Positions 1 to 8,397 of a DNA stretch of 34,485 bases are shown one piece after another. How positions within the stretch are numbered: the stretch's first letter is position 1; each line of letters begins with the position of its first letter. The notes below the pieces were generated by a model. The model saw nothing but the letters and a program-made list of their open reading frames with translations, searched no databases and was not told the DNA's origin. The DNA is from Mesorhizobium sp. Root102. Lineage in GTDB: Bacteria; Pseudomonadota; Alphaproteobacteria; Rhizobiales; Rhizobiaceae. The translations under genes and the position numbers were made by a program. Location: the NCBI RefSeq assembly GCF_001425625.1, contig NZ_LMCP01000028.1, positions 1 to 34,485 of the forward strand, given 5' to 3'.

Positions 1-78
1 GACCTCAGGCCGCTTCGGCGCGAGACGTCCATGCTGGCCGCCTGATCACCATATGTTCTAAAATGTCGGACAGATGCA

Positions 79-1239
79 CTACTTTCGTGTCGTGACGCCA
101 GTCGGCTCGTAGAACGTGCCTCCCAGGAGAGAACGCTTTCCGCCGCAGATAAGGCGCGCACCTTTCTCGAGAGCGTCGGAAACATGCTGTTCGACCTTGA
201 TGACGGCATTCTCGTCAATCAGAGGTCCCTGAGTAACATCGCTGACGGTGCCTCGGCCGAGGCACAGGCTACCGACAGCCTCGCGCATCTTTTCGATAAA
301 GGTTTCGGCGACGCTCTCCTGCACGAAAATCCGGTTGGCACAAACACAGGTCTGGCCGCTGTTGCGAAACTTCGAGTCCATTACCCCTTTGACGGCTCGG
401 TCGATGTTGGCGTCCTCGAAGAGGATAAAGGGCGAGTTCCCGCCGAGTTCAAGGGATAGCCGTTTGATGCTGTTGCCCGCGCGCGACATCAGCCAGCGCC
501 CCACCGCCGTCGAGCCCGTGAAGGTGATCTTTGCGACCTTCGGGTTATCGCAAAACTCTTCTCCTATCGGCCGTGCGTTGCCGGTGATGACCGAAAAGGC
601 TCCCTTCGGCACCCCCGCTTCCTCAGCGAGCACCGCGAGCGCGATAGCGGAAAACGGCGTCTGAGCTGCCGGCTTGAGGATGATCGTGCAGCCAGCAGCC
701 AGCGCCGGGCCAGCCTTGCGTGTGATCATGCCGTTCGGAAAGTTCCATGGTGTGATGGCTGCACAGACGCCAATCGGCTGCTTCAACACCACGATGCGTT
801 GGTTCGCTGAAGAGCCTGGCAAGACGTCGCCTTCTATGCGCTTTGCCTCTTCTGAAAACCATTCGAGATATCCAGCATTTCCCAGGACCTCACCTTTGGC
901 TTCCGCAATGGGCTTGCCTTGCTCCGCCGTCAGGATTTTCGCCAGGTCGTCGGCATTTGCGACAACGAGATCGAACCATCTCTTGAGAATGCGAGAACGC
1001 TCCTTTGCCGTGCGGGCGGCCCACTCTTTTTGAACCTCGTGCGCCTTGTCGATAGCTGCCCGGGTATGCGTGATATCCAGACTTGGCACAAAGCCTAGTA
1101 CGCTATTGTCAAATGGGTCCCTCACGGCGATGCCCTGGCCGATCGCAGGCAGCCATTCACCAGCAATATAGGCTGCCTCTCGAAACAGGTTCGGTCTTTG
1201 TAAATTCAGTTGTTCGGCGATATCAACTCTGTTCAGCAT
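79..1239 (-). pseudogene. Aldehyde dehydrogenase (GabD-like), C-terminally truncated
   Basis: This is an NAD(P)-dependent aldehyde dehydrogenase of the succinate-semialdehyde dehydrogenase type. From the ATG at 1239, which has an AGGTGA ribosome site about 7 nt upstream, it reads 386 residues; an upstream TTG at 1302 is open but has no good ribosome site. Visible motifs are the PWNFP oxyanion Asn (N166), the FTGST cofactor loop near 240-244, the general base in LELGG (E264) and the nucleophile in NSGQTC (C298). Homology stops at FYEPT-GVT near 376-383, followed by three unrelated residues and a TAG. Family members run to about 480 residues, so roughly 90 are missing, including the EE(I/T)FGP segment and the C-terminal oligomerisation strands. 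No reading frame of bases 1-78 restores them. The gene follows the PrpD-family gene on the same strand. I infer that it is inactive. Its role before decay may have been oxidation of an aldehyde derived from the importer's substrate. Confidence 0.75.
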
Positions 1240-1465
1240 CGATCCATCACCTGTCTTACGCATCGGTTGCTCAGTTCCGCTCGGTATGGCGATCCTCAGC
1301 AATATGAGATCGGAACGGCGCGTTGCGCCCCTTCTACCCGGCAGTATGTTTCTTCAGGACGCCAAAGAAGATCGCGCCGTGAACCATCCTTGGCCCCGCG
1401 AAGGGCGAAGGGTTGGAAGCCGTGCAGCCATGGCCATACCGCGGACGGGACGCTGACAAGACTGG

Positions 1466-2836
1466 TCAGTTTGCCTGCAGCCGTTTCGGGAAGGTCAAAA
1501 GCGAAGCCAGCCGGGAAACGTCCTTTACCTCGTCGATCCCGATGACCGACGACTCGATCTCCTTGATCTCGCGATCGGAGAAAATACCGGCAAATTCCAT
1601 ACACTTTCCGTACTTGGCCAGCACATCGCTGACACCAAACCGACTGTTGTCCGGTTCACCAGGCGAGTCATGGCAGAGTTTCGAATACACCGTGCCGTCT
1701 TTCATAGTAACGGTGATCGGGCTGTCGAACGCCTCGACACCGCCCTTGGGCCAGTCCTGATGGACTGTCACACTGACCTTTTTGCGCGCCTCGCGCCACT
1801 TGGGATCAACTGCCTTCTCATCGGAGAAGCTGCTGAGAAACACCGTCTCGTCAAAGAAGCAGGCGACCGTGCAATGAGGCAGGCTGAAGCGGGCTTCCTC
1901 GGCGCTTGTAGGTTGGTCGTATTTCAGGATTTGCGAGTGCGTGACATTGATGCCGTGATCGATACTCGACACGTCGTCCCAACGGATATTGTGTTCGCGG
2001 ATCAGTCCCAGAAGGCCATCCATGTTTCTATGCTTGAAAAAGCAGCAGGGGTACTTCTTGATGCCGACCGCGTAGATACGGTAGCCGTCGCCAAGTGCGA
2101 GGTCAAAAGCCGGTGTGTCGGCCCACAGGTAGCCAAAGCCGTGTGACCCCTCCAGAATATCTGGCTGCCCTGTATAGCCCATCGAGGCAAGCTCTGCCGC
2201 ACAGATGCCATTTCGGCCAGAAAATCCGGCCTCTACGATGTGGGCACCACTGCCGGTCTGCTTGAGGATGCCCGCCGACTGCGATGCAGCGAGGCTGATC
2301 GCCGCAACGGTCTGGTCAACATTGAGACCCATCAGCTTAGATGCAGCGGCGGCGTTTCCGATTGTCCCAAGCGCTGCCCAGCTTGCCCAACCCTTCTTCA
2401 TGCCCTTGTCAAATGCCAGACCAAGGCGTGCGGCAACCTCGTACCCCAGGATCAGTGCTTCGAGCAGTCGCGCCCCTGATAAGTTAAGCTTTTCCGACAG
2501 CGCAAAGACAGGCGGCCAATGCCCACAAGAATACATAGTCTCAGGAAAGCTGTCGTCTTCGAGTTCAGTTGCGTGAGCAGCATTGGCATTGGCGATAGTT
2601 GCGTATTCAACCGGAGCCCGAATGCCGGTGCCGAAAATGCCCGCGTCGGCAACGCCGCCTTTTGCCTGAACGTAGCGGATCACAATTTGACCCATCTTCA
2701 TTCGAGTTCCTGCAACGTTCATGCCGACATGGCTTAGGCCCAGTATCTTGGCGTAGTCGACAACTTCGGCTGGGATGTCCTTCAAACCGGTGGCCACCAC
2801 GAATTCTGCAAGCTCCCGCGTCGTGCGTGCGCCCAT
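1466..2836 (-). CDS. MmgE/PrpD family protein
   Basis: This 456-residue protein belongs to the MmgE/PrpD family, which includes 2-methylcitrate dehydratase, cis-aconitate decarboxylase (IRG1) and several dehydratases or isomerases of unknown substrate in degradation clusters. Recognisable features are the N-terminal helical domain opening TTRELAEFVV, the segment ANANAAHATELEDDS near 93-107, and the motif GYEVAARLG after it; all are typical of the family. The ATG at 2836 is chosen over an open extension to 2869 because AGGAGAA lies about 7 nt upstream of it. Length is normal for the family (450-500). It lies between the SDR and the truncated aldehyde dehydrogenase, but a 506-bp gap and a promoter-like sequence upstream suggest it has its own start of transcription. 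The family is secure; the reaction is not, since substrate cannot be read from sequence. Confidence 0.9.
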   Translation of the reverse strand: MGARTTRELAEFVVATGLKDIPAEVVDYAKILGLSHVGMNVAGTRMKMGQIVIRYVQAKGGVADAGIFGTGIRAPVEYATIANANAAHATELEDDSFPETMYSCGHWPPVFALSEKLNLSGARLLEALILGYEVAARLGLAFDKGMKKGWASWAALGTIGNAAAASKLMGLNVDQTVAAISLAASQSAGILKQTGSGAHIVEAGFSGRNGICAAELASMGYTGQPDILEGSHGFGYLWADTPAFDLALGDGYRIYAVGIKKYPCCFFKHRNMDGLLGLIREHNIRWDDVSSIDHGINVTHSQILKYDQPTSAEEARFSLPHCTVACFFDETVFLSSFSDEKAVDPKWREARKKVSVTVHQDWPKGGVEAFDSPITVTMKDGTVYSKLCHDSPGEPDNSRFGVSDVLAKYGKCMEFAGIFSDREIKEIESSVIGIDEVKDVSRLASLLTFPKRLQAN

Positions 2837-3342
2837 TGCCGTTCTCCTGATTCCCCGAACGTTTGCCAATGCTCAGATCGGAAGTTTCGAAATTCGGGAC
2901 AAGTAACCAATTTTTAAAACTTAAACACAGACTTGAAACAGTGTCAATCGCGTTGACGTGGCGGTGGATGGGGCACCATTTGCTAAAAGGCATGGGGCCA
3001 GTTGGCTGTTGGTGTGAGCTGGAATCTCTGCGAGCCCGCCTGCGGGGACGCCGCCGCCGACCGCGATCATGATCGGCGCCTCTTGGCTTCAACGCCTCGA
3101 CGTTTGTGAAGATCCGACACCGGGATTGGGCAGATCAGCCGTCTTCGATCTGCAGCGGGCGGCCAAATGCCCTACTCGCCGCCTCTTCCTGACGATCAAT
3201 CGCCAAACACAAATGCCGCCCTCATAACAGCTGCCAAAGGTTGGCGACTATGTTGACGAACGACACCTTTTGATCACACCTAGTCGTCGCGTCGATGTCG
3301 CTGCGCTCGCCAGCTCTATGTGACCCCTAGTCCAAATATCCC
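2837..3342. other. 506-bp gap between SDR and PrpD-family genes
   Basis: No gene is supported here. The open frames that cross it are rich in Arg and Pro with no family signature. It contains the promoter-like sequence near 2919-2947 and a perfect 12-bp palindrome CGATCATGATCG at 3064-3075 that I cannot assign to a regulator. No hairpin followed by a T-run was seen. Confidence 0.6.
2919..2947 (-). promoter_or_regulatory. Possible promoter for the PrpD-family gene
   Basis: On the minus strand a perfect TTGACA -35 box (2947-2942) is followed after 17 nt by a weak -10, TTAAGT (2924-2919, 3 of 6 consensus), in an AT-rich stretch that stands out from its surroundings. The PrpD start codon is about 80 nt downstream. 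This is an inference from spacing and composition only. Confidence 0.4.
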
Positions 3343-4107
3343 TCAGATAGCGAGTTCGCCTCCGTCGATGCGGAATGTCGTCCCCGTCACGAAGGATGCC
3401 TCGCTGGAGGCGAGATAGGTGAACAAACCTGCGACTTCGGCCGGAATTCCCATCCGTCGCAGCGGCACCGCATTCTTGAGGAAGTCGGCGCGGACGTCGC
3501 TGGCCTTGCGACCCAGTCGTGCACTCATGACCTCAAGGTCGGAGGCGTTCATTTCGGTGTCTATCTGACCCGGAGCCACCGCGTTCGCCGTTATCCCGTA
3601 CTCACCCAGCTCTACGCTGAGCGCGCGCATCAGAGCCATGACAGCGCCCTTGCTCGCGGCATACGCCGTCGATGGGGCGTGAGCCTCACCGCGCAAGCCG
3701 GCGATGGACGCGGTGGCCAAAAGACGCCCGCCCTTGCCAAATTCCACCATTGCCCGGGCGGCAGCTTGCAACGTCATCATGACGCCAATCAGATTGACAT
3801 CAATGACGCGCATCCAAGAGGCGCGGCTGCCCGCCACGAATTCCTCGATCTGACCGACACCGGCGTTCGCCACACAGATGTCCATCCCTCCGAACTGCTT
3901 CGCCAGCTCGACGGCGCGCGCCAAGTCTTCATCTTTGGTAACGTCGCCCTGGATCCACCTCAGTTGCGGGTCCTGCAATGATTGGTCGATTACGCGATCG
4001 AGCGCCACTACCTTGGCGCCCTCGCGTAGAAATCGCTCAACCGTCGCATAACCAATACCGTTGCCTGCTCCGGTCACCAGAGCGACCTTATCGTGGAGAA
4101 TTCCCAT
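3343..4107 (-). CDS. Short-chain dehydrogenase/reductase (SDR)
   Basis: A 254-residue classical SDR, a soluble NAD(P)-dependent alcohol dehydrogenase or ketoreductase. It shows the cofactor motif TGAGNGIG at 12-19, the structural NAG at 81-83, catalytic Ser134, and the Tyr149-x3-Lys153 pair. Asp37 at the end of the second strand (VVALDR) favours NAD(H) over NADP(H). The C-terminus has the usual GTTFRIDGG stretch. AGAGGA lies 4-5 nt before the ATG. The gene starts 41 bp after the ABC ATPase gene with no terminator between, so it is probably the last gene of the LacI-controlled importer operon and oxidises the imported compound or a product of it. The exact substrate is unknown. Confidence 0.92.
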   Translation of the reverse strand: MGILHDKVALVTGAGNGIGYATVERFLREGAKVVALDRVIDQSLQDPQLRWIQGDVTKDEDLARAVELAKQFGGMDICVANAGVGQIEEFVAGSRASWMRVIDVNLIGVMMTLQAAARAMVEFGKGGRLLATASIAGLRGEAHAPSTAYAASKGAVMALMRALSVELGEYGITANAVAPGQIDTEMNASDLEVMSARLGRKASDVRADFLKNAVPLRRMGIPAEVAGLFTYLASSEASFVTGTTFRIDGGELAI

Positions 4108-4148
4108 TTAGTCCTCTTGGTATGCGCCAAATATCATGTTTGGCTGGA

Positions 4149-5294
4149 TCATTGCTTGGTGATTGACACTTCGCTGGGCTCACTTCCAGGCATCAGCTCC
4201 TGGTCGTTGTCCACCACGAACAGAACATCCTCGGGGCGCCAGGTCATGAAGATCCGGGCCCCGACGGGCGGCGGCACAAACGCATGAGCTCCGATGGAAA
4301 CCTGGATGTTCAACCCTTGTTGAGTTAGAGCATGAATGTCGTATTCCGAGCCTGTGAACACACAGCGCTGTATGACGCCCGCCAGTTGATTTGCAGCAGG
4401 CGAGTTCTCTTCCGTCGAAATCGTCACGCGTCCACGCGGAAGGACTGCCGCCATGCGGGGACAGCCCGTCAGCCATGACGGGGCGTGTCCTTCAAGGGTA
4501 AGATCGGGGGCTTCCAGGCGCATCTGGTTACCCGAGCGCCGGACTTGGCCTCCCACAACGGTACCGACATTGATGAACCTCGCAACATGCGTCGTGCGGG
4601 GACTCCGGTAGAGGTCTTCGGGGGTGTCGATCTGCACGATCCGCCCACGATCCATGATCGCGATGCGGTCAGCGATTGCGCAAGCCTCCTCCTGATCGTG
4701 CGTGACATGAATGAATGTCGTTGCGGTTTCCTGCTTGAGGGCAACCAGTTCATCCTGCATCTGCCGACGCAACTTCAGATCCAGAGCGCCAAGCGGCTCG
4801 TCGAGCAACAGGACCGATGGACGGGTTGCCAGGGCGCGCGCAAGCGCCGCGCGTTGTTGCTGGCCGCCAGACAGCTCAGCAATTTTGCGTCTTTCCATGC
4901 CGTGAAGGCCAACGAGATCCAGCACCTCGCTCACACGTTGCTCGCGCTGCTTTCGGCTTTGGCCTGCCATCTTGAGGCCGAACTCGACATTGGTGCCTAA
5001 GCGCATGTGCGGAAAGAGTGCGTAACTCTGAAAGACTGTATTGGTCGGGCGCTGATAAGGCGCCCTTCTTGTGACGTCCTGACCGTCGATGGTGATCGAG
5101 CCGCTGTCCGGCTCGACAAAACCACCAATGATACGCAGGATGGTCGTCTTGCCGCAGCCGCTCGGGCCGAGGAGTGCGAAGAGCTCGCCTCGCTCGACCT
5201 CGAATGAAACGCCCGTCCCGTCGTCACCCAACGCAGGGCCTTGCTGCCCTGGATATCGCTTGGCCAGATCGGAGCATCGCAAGGCGGAAGACAT
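4149..5294 (-). CDS. ABC importer ATPase, PotA-type
   Basis: This 381-residue protein is the cytoplasmic ATPase of a spermidine/putrescine-type (PotABCD) or 2-aminoethylphosphonate-type ABC importer. It has Walker A GPSGCGKTT (43-51), Q-loop Gln89, signature LSGGQ (141-145), Walker B VLLLDEP (161-167) and the switch His199. The C-terminal third is a TOBE-like regulatory domain, ending with the segment FMTWRPEDVLFV. The ATG at 5294 has AGAGGAA about 8 nt upstream; the longer open frame to 5378 overlaps the permease gene and has no ribosome site. It lies 46 bp after the fused permease. Importer type is clear; the substrate (polyamine, opine or similar) is not. Confidence 0.93.
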   Translation of the reverse strand: MSSALRCSDLAKRYPGQQGPALGDDGTGVSFEVERGELFALLGPSGCGKTTILRIIGGFVEPDSGSITIDGQDVTRRAPYQRPTNTVFQSYALFPHMRLGTNVEFGLKMAGQSRKQREQRVSEVLDLVGLHGMERRKIAELSGGQQQRAALARALATRPSVLLLDEPLGALDLKLRRQMQDELVALKQETATTFIHVTHDQEEACAIADRIAIMDRGRIVQIDTPEDLYRSPRTTHVARFINVGTVVGGQVRRSGNQMRLEAPDLTLEGHAPSWLTGCPRMAAVLPRGRVTISTEENSPAANQLAGVIQRCVFTGSEYDIHALTQQGLNIQVSIGAHAFVPPPVGARIFMTWRPEDVLFVVDNDQELMPGSEPSEVSITKQ

Positions 5295-5340
5295 TGTGCG
5301 GGTTCCTCTTTGCTTGAAGGAGTTCGCGTGGCACCTCACG

Positions 5341-7110
5341 CTAGGTGGCATGCTCGAGGGAGAATGGGCCTGCGGCACTGCCGCTACCCTTGCGTTTGCC
5401 GATATTCGACATGACCGCGCCGAGCACGAGCAGGATGAAGGAGGCCGTCAACAGCATCACGGCAACAGCCACGATTGCAGGAGTCACGCTGAAGCGAAGC
5501 TGTCCGAAGATGTACAAAGGCAACGTGCTGTCAGATCCGGTCACGAGAGCCGTCAGTATGAATTCGTCTATCGACAGCGCAAACGTAATGAGGGCGGCCG
5601 CCACAATCCCCGGGAGGGCCTGCGGTACAGACACCAGCAGGAACGCATTTGCCGGCGTCGCTCCCAGATCCATCGCGGCGAGTTCGAAGTTCGGATCCAA
5701 GCCTTCTAGCCGGATAAGGACGAGGAGCGTGACGATTGGCAGGCTGAGCACTGTGTGGCCGGCGATGATGGTCCACAGCCCGCGTTCTACCCCCAGGGCA
5801 TTCAGCCCTATGATGATCGCCAGGCCGAGCAACATCGGTGGCAGAAATATCGGGATCGATACAATGGCCATGCTGAACTGACGCCAACGTCCCGGGCTGC
5901 GAGCAAGCTGGACAGCTGCGATCGTCCCGAGCACGAGGCTGATCCCGACCGCGGTGACAGCGACGATCAGGCTGTTCTTCATGCTCTCGATCATCAAGGG
6001 ATCTTGAAACACAGCGGCAAACCATTGGGTGGTGAACCCAACGAAGGGGAAACCGATGCTTGGGTTCGCATTGAATGCAAAAATGAAAAGCAACGCGATC
6101 GGCGCATAGAGGAAGCCAAGAAACAGCAGCGAATAGGCCCGCAACCATGGCGCCCGTGTCGGCGTGAACGCACGCGAGAACGCCCCAACTTGCGCTGCCC
6201 CTCCGGTCGCCCAACGGAGCACCAAAAGCAGGCCGAACACGACGATCATCAGGATCAGGGCAAGAGCTGATCCAAAGCCCCATTGCACGGATGAGCCAAA
6301 TTGCAGCTGGATGATGTTGGAGTAGAGGTAACCGTCGGTGCCGCCGATCAATTGCGGAGTGACATAGTCACCAAGAATTATGATCGCGCCAAACACAAAA
6401 CCGCCCAGAATTCCGGTCCGGGCGATCGGCAACGTTACGTGCAAGAGTCCTTGCCAGGGTCTGGCACCAAGATCTGCAGCGGCCTCGAGAACAGTCGGAT
6501 TGAACCGTTCGAGGGCGATGAAGGTGGTGAGAAACGCAAGTGGGAAGAGAAGATAGACAAAGGTAATTATGATCCCTGACTTGTTGAGTCCCAAGATCCA
6601 CAGCGGCTGATCAATCAGCCCGATCTGCATAAGCCCTTGATTGATCAGACCGGTATCGCCCAGGAGGTTCATCCAGGCAAACACTCTGATCAGGTAGCTC
6701 GTGAAGAACTGCAAAACCGCAAACAGGACCCATAGCAGTCGCCGGTTCGGCGGCACCTTCGTTGCCACAAAATAGGCGAATGGGAATGTGACACAGACTG
6801 TTATCGCTGATGCGAGCCCCGCGAACAGCAAACTAAGCAGCAGCACGCGCCAATAGACCGCCTTTCCGAAAAATCGCGTGTAATTGCTCAACGTCCATTC
6901 CGGAACAATTTGCTGGTCAACTGTCGGCCACAGGGAATAAACCGCAAGGACCGCCATCGGTACAAAGACACCGACCACGACCACGGCGACCGCTGGAAGG
7001 CTCAGCAGCGGACTTTCCAGTCCGCGCTGCAGCCATCTGCGTCGGCGAGGCGCCTCTCGGACCTTTGCCGCTGGCATAGCGGCAATATCCACCGAGATGT
7101 CGTTGGGCAT
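5341..7110 (-). CDS. Fused ABC permease, PotB-PotC type in one chain
   Basis: This 589-residue inner-membrane protein carries both permease halves of a PotABCD-type importer. The first half (about 31-300) and second half (about 323-570) each show a set of about six hydrophobic segments and a cytoplasmic EAA loop that docks the ATPase: EAAADLGARPW at 209-219 with TLP at 226-228, and LAAMDLGATP at 477-486 with VPQALPG at 495-501. In the common arrangement these are two genes of about 280-300 residues. A linker of about 20 residues (301-322) joins them and there is no internal stop or frameshift. The ATG at 7110 has GAGGGTG about 8 nt upstream and lies 11 bp after the binding-protein stop, indicating co-transcription. 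The short N-terminal region (1-30) is Arg-rich and cytoplasmic. Confidence 0.93.
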   Translation of the reverse strand: MPNDISVDIAAMPAAKVREAPRRRRWLQRGLESPLLSLPAVAVVVVGVFVPMAVLAVYSLWPTVDQQIVPEWTLSNYTRFFGKAVYWRVLLLSLLFAGLASAITVCVTFPFAYFVATKVPPNRRLLWVLFAVLQFFTSYLIRVFAWMNLLGDTGLINQGLMQIGLIDQPLWILGLNKSGIIITFVYLLFPLAFLTTFIALERFNPTVLEAAADLGARPWQGLLHVTLPIARTGILGGFVFGAIIILGDYVTPQLIGGTDGYLYSNIIQLQFGSSVQWGFGSALALILMIVVFGLLLVLRWATGGAAQVGAFSRAFTPTRAPWLRAYSLLFLGFLYAPIALLFIFAFNANPSIGFPFVGFTTQWFAAVFQDPLMIESMKNSLIVAVTAVGISLVLGTIAAVQLARSPGRWRQFSMAIVSIPIFLPPMLLGLAIIIGLNALGVERGLWTIIAGHTVLSLPIVTLLVLIRLEGLDPNFELAAMDLGATPANAFLLVSVPQALPGIVAAALITFALSIDEFILTALVTGSDSTLPLYIFGQLRFSVTPAIVAVAVMLLTASFILLVLGAVMSNIGKRKGSGSAAGPFSLEHAT

Positions 7111-7121
7111 TGCAGACACCC

Positions 7122-8267
7122 TCAGCCCCCGACAACCTCGACGTAGGCCTGCGTCCATTCGGATGGATTGGCCGGCGGTCCCTGAAACAGCAATTTCTGG
7201 ACAGCATCTGGTTTGTTTGCGCCACGGTCGAGCAGTTGCTGCGCGCCATCACCACCCTGGGCCAGCGTCCGCTCGGTGGCGGTCTTGCTGCACTGGGGGA
7301 ATCCGTAGGTGGTGTAGAGGTATGTCTGAATTTCGGGACTGTTCCACACCTCGATGAATTTCAGCGCGCCCTTTCGGTTCTTGGCTCCGTTGACGACCAT
7401 GGGGCCGTCGATCCAACCGAGGCTGCCTTCGTCTGGAATGACAGCCTTCACCACTTCCTTGCCTGCGGCGCGGTTGAGACGTGCCGCCAACGCGAGGCTG
7501 GAGGTCTCACCAATCCATGCCTTGCCGGTGCGCAAGGCATCCATCAGTATTTCATCACTGGGAGCAATCTGGAATGGCTTCAGCTTCGCCAAATGCTGCG
7601 CGGCCGCCTGGAGTTTGTCTCCCGTCATTGAGTAGATTTGGTCTCGCGGCACGCCCAGGCTGAGCCCGCTGATGGCCAGAAAATCCTCCGGCCCGTCTCT
7701 CATGATCACCTTGCCCTGGGGAAGCTTGGGGTCCCAAAGCGCGTTCCAGGAATATGGCTCCGCCGGTTTGAATTGTTCGATGTTCCAGATGAGACCTTCT
7801 GTGTCCCACATGTTCGGGAACAGCATCAGCTTATTGGGCTCAACAACGTAGGGGAACGACGTGTCTTCCCGGAAAACCGGCCACAGCTGGTCCCAACCTG
7901 GAATTTCCTTGATGTCCAGGGCCTCGATGAGCCCCGCCTTGTGGTAAGTCGGCGCGAACCCGCAATTGGCGAAGACAATATCGTAGGATCCTGCCCCGCC
8001 TGCCTTGACCTTGGTGAACATGTCCTGATCAGTCGCGGCGGGCACCCCGCGCACGTTGACCCCCGCCTTCTTCATGATGGCGACAATCTCCGGCGTGATA
8101 TAGCTCGTCCAGCCGAGAACGACCACGTCCTCTTCGGCGGCGCGGACGGGGCCAGTCCCAAGAGCACCCACGCCGAGCGCGATACTGGCTGTGCCGGCCA
8201 GAAAGCCACGACGTGTCAATTCCGGCTGCGTGAAATTGATGGATCCGTTGCAGGATTGCGGTTTCAT
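7122..8267 (-). CDS. Periplasmic solute-binding protein, PotD-type, Tat-exported
   Basis: A 381-residue extracellular solute-binding protein of the spermidine/putrescine (PotD-like) class. The N-terminus has a twin-arginine signal, TRRGFLAG with RR at 19-20, a hydrophobic core and a likely cleavage after AA at 43-44, so it probably folds before export. The mature protein starts EEDVVVLGWTSYI, as expected for the first strand of this class. The ATG at 8267 follows AAGGGGAAG; an open extension to 8375 crosses the promoter and operator and is rejected. It is the first gene of the importer operon and probably the most strongly expressed. Close relatives bind polyamines, opines and aminophosphonates; I cannot choose between these. 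Confidence 0.93.
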   Translation of the reverse strand: MKPQSCNGSINFTQPELTRRGFLAGTASIALGVGALGTGPVRAAEEDVVVLGWTSYITPEIVAIMKKAGVNVRGVPAATDQDMFTKVKAGGAGSYDIVFANCGFAPTYHKAGLIEALDIKEIPGWDQLWPVFREDTSFPYVVEPNKLMLFPNMWDTEGLIWNIEQFKPAEPYSWNALWDPKLPQGKVIMRDGPEDFLAISGLSLGVPRDQIYSMTGDKLQAAAQHLAKLKPFQIAPSDEILMDALRTGKAWIGETSSLALAARLNRAAGKEVVKAVIPDEGSLGWIDGPMVVNGAKNRKGALKFIEVWNSPEIQTYLYTTYGFPQCSKTATERTLAQGGDGAQQLLDRGANKPDAVQKLLFQGPPANPSEWTQAYVEVVGG

Positions 8268-8330
8268 GGCTTCCCCTTGGACGTTGTTGCTTATTGTTCG
8301 ATTTGACGTCCCCGCCGCGCCGGCGCCTTG

Positions 8331-8344
8331 GTGGAACGTTCCAC
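8331..8344. promoter_or_regulatory. LacI-family operator
   Basis: GTGGAACGTTCCAC is a perfect 14-bp palindrome with the central CG typical of LacI-family sites. It begins one base past the -10 box of the importer promoter, so a bound repressor would block transcription. The neighbouring LacI-type gene ends just upstream and is the obvious candidate protein. Confidence 0.75.
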
Positions 8345-8345
8345 G

Positions 8346-8375
8346 ACTATCCCGCTCCCTTAGGTAAGGTGTCAA
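8346..8375 (-). promoter_or_regulatory. Promoter of the importer operon
   Basis: On the minus strand TTGACA (8375-8370) and GATAGT (8351-8346, 4 of 6 consensus) are separated by 18 nt. The operator palindrome follows at once, and the binding-protein start codon is about 80 nt downstream of the -10 box. The promoter lies between the LacI-type gene and the importer operon, so the importer can be transcribed separately from its regulator. Confidence 0.65.
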
Positions 8376-8397
8376 GGGCTACTCGTGAAAATATTAT

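Noticed and set aside
3064..3075. Perfect 12-bp palindrome CGATCATGATCG
   Set aside because: It lies in a gene-free stretch far from the start codons, resembles no site in the window, and such GATC-containing palindromes arise by chance; no regulator can be linked to it.
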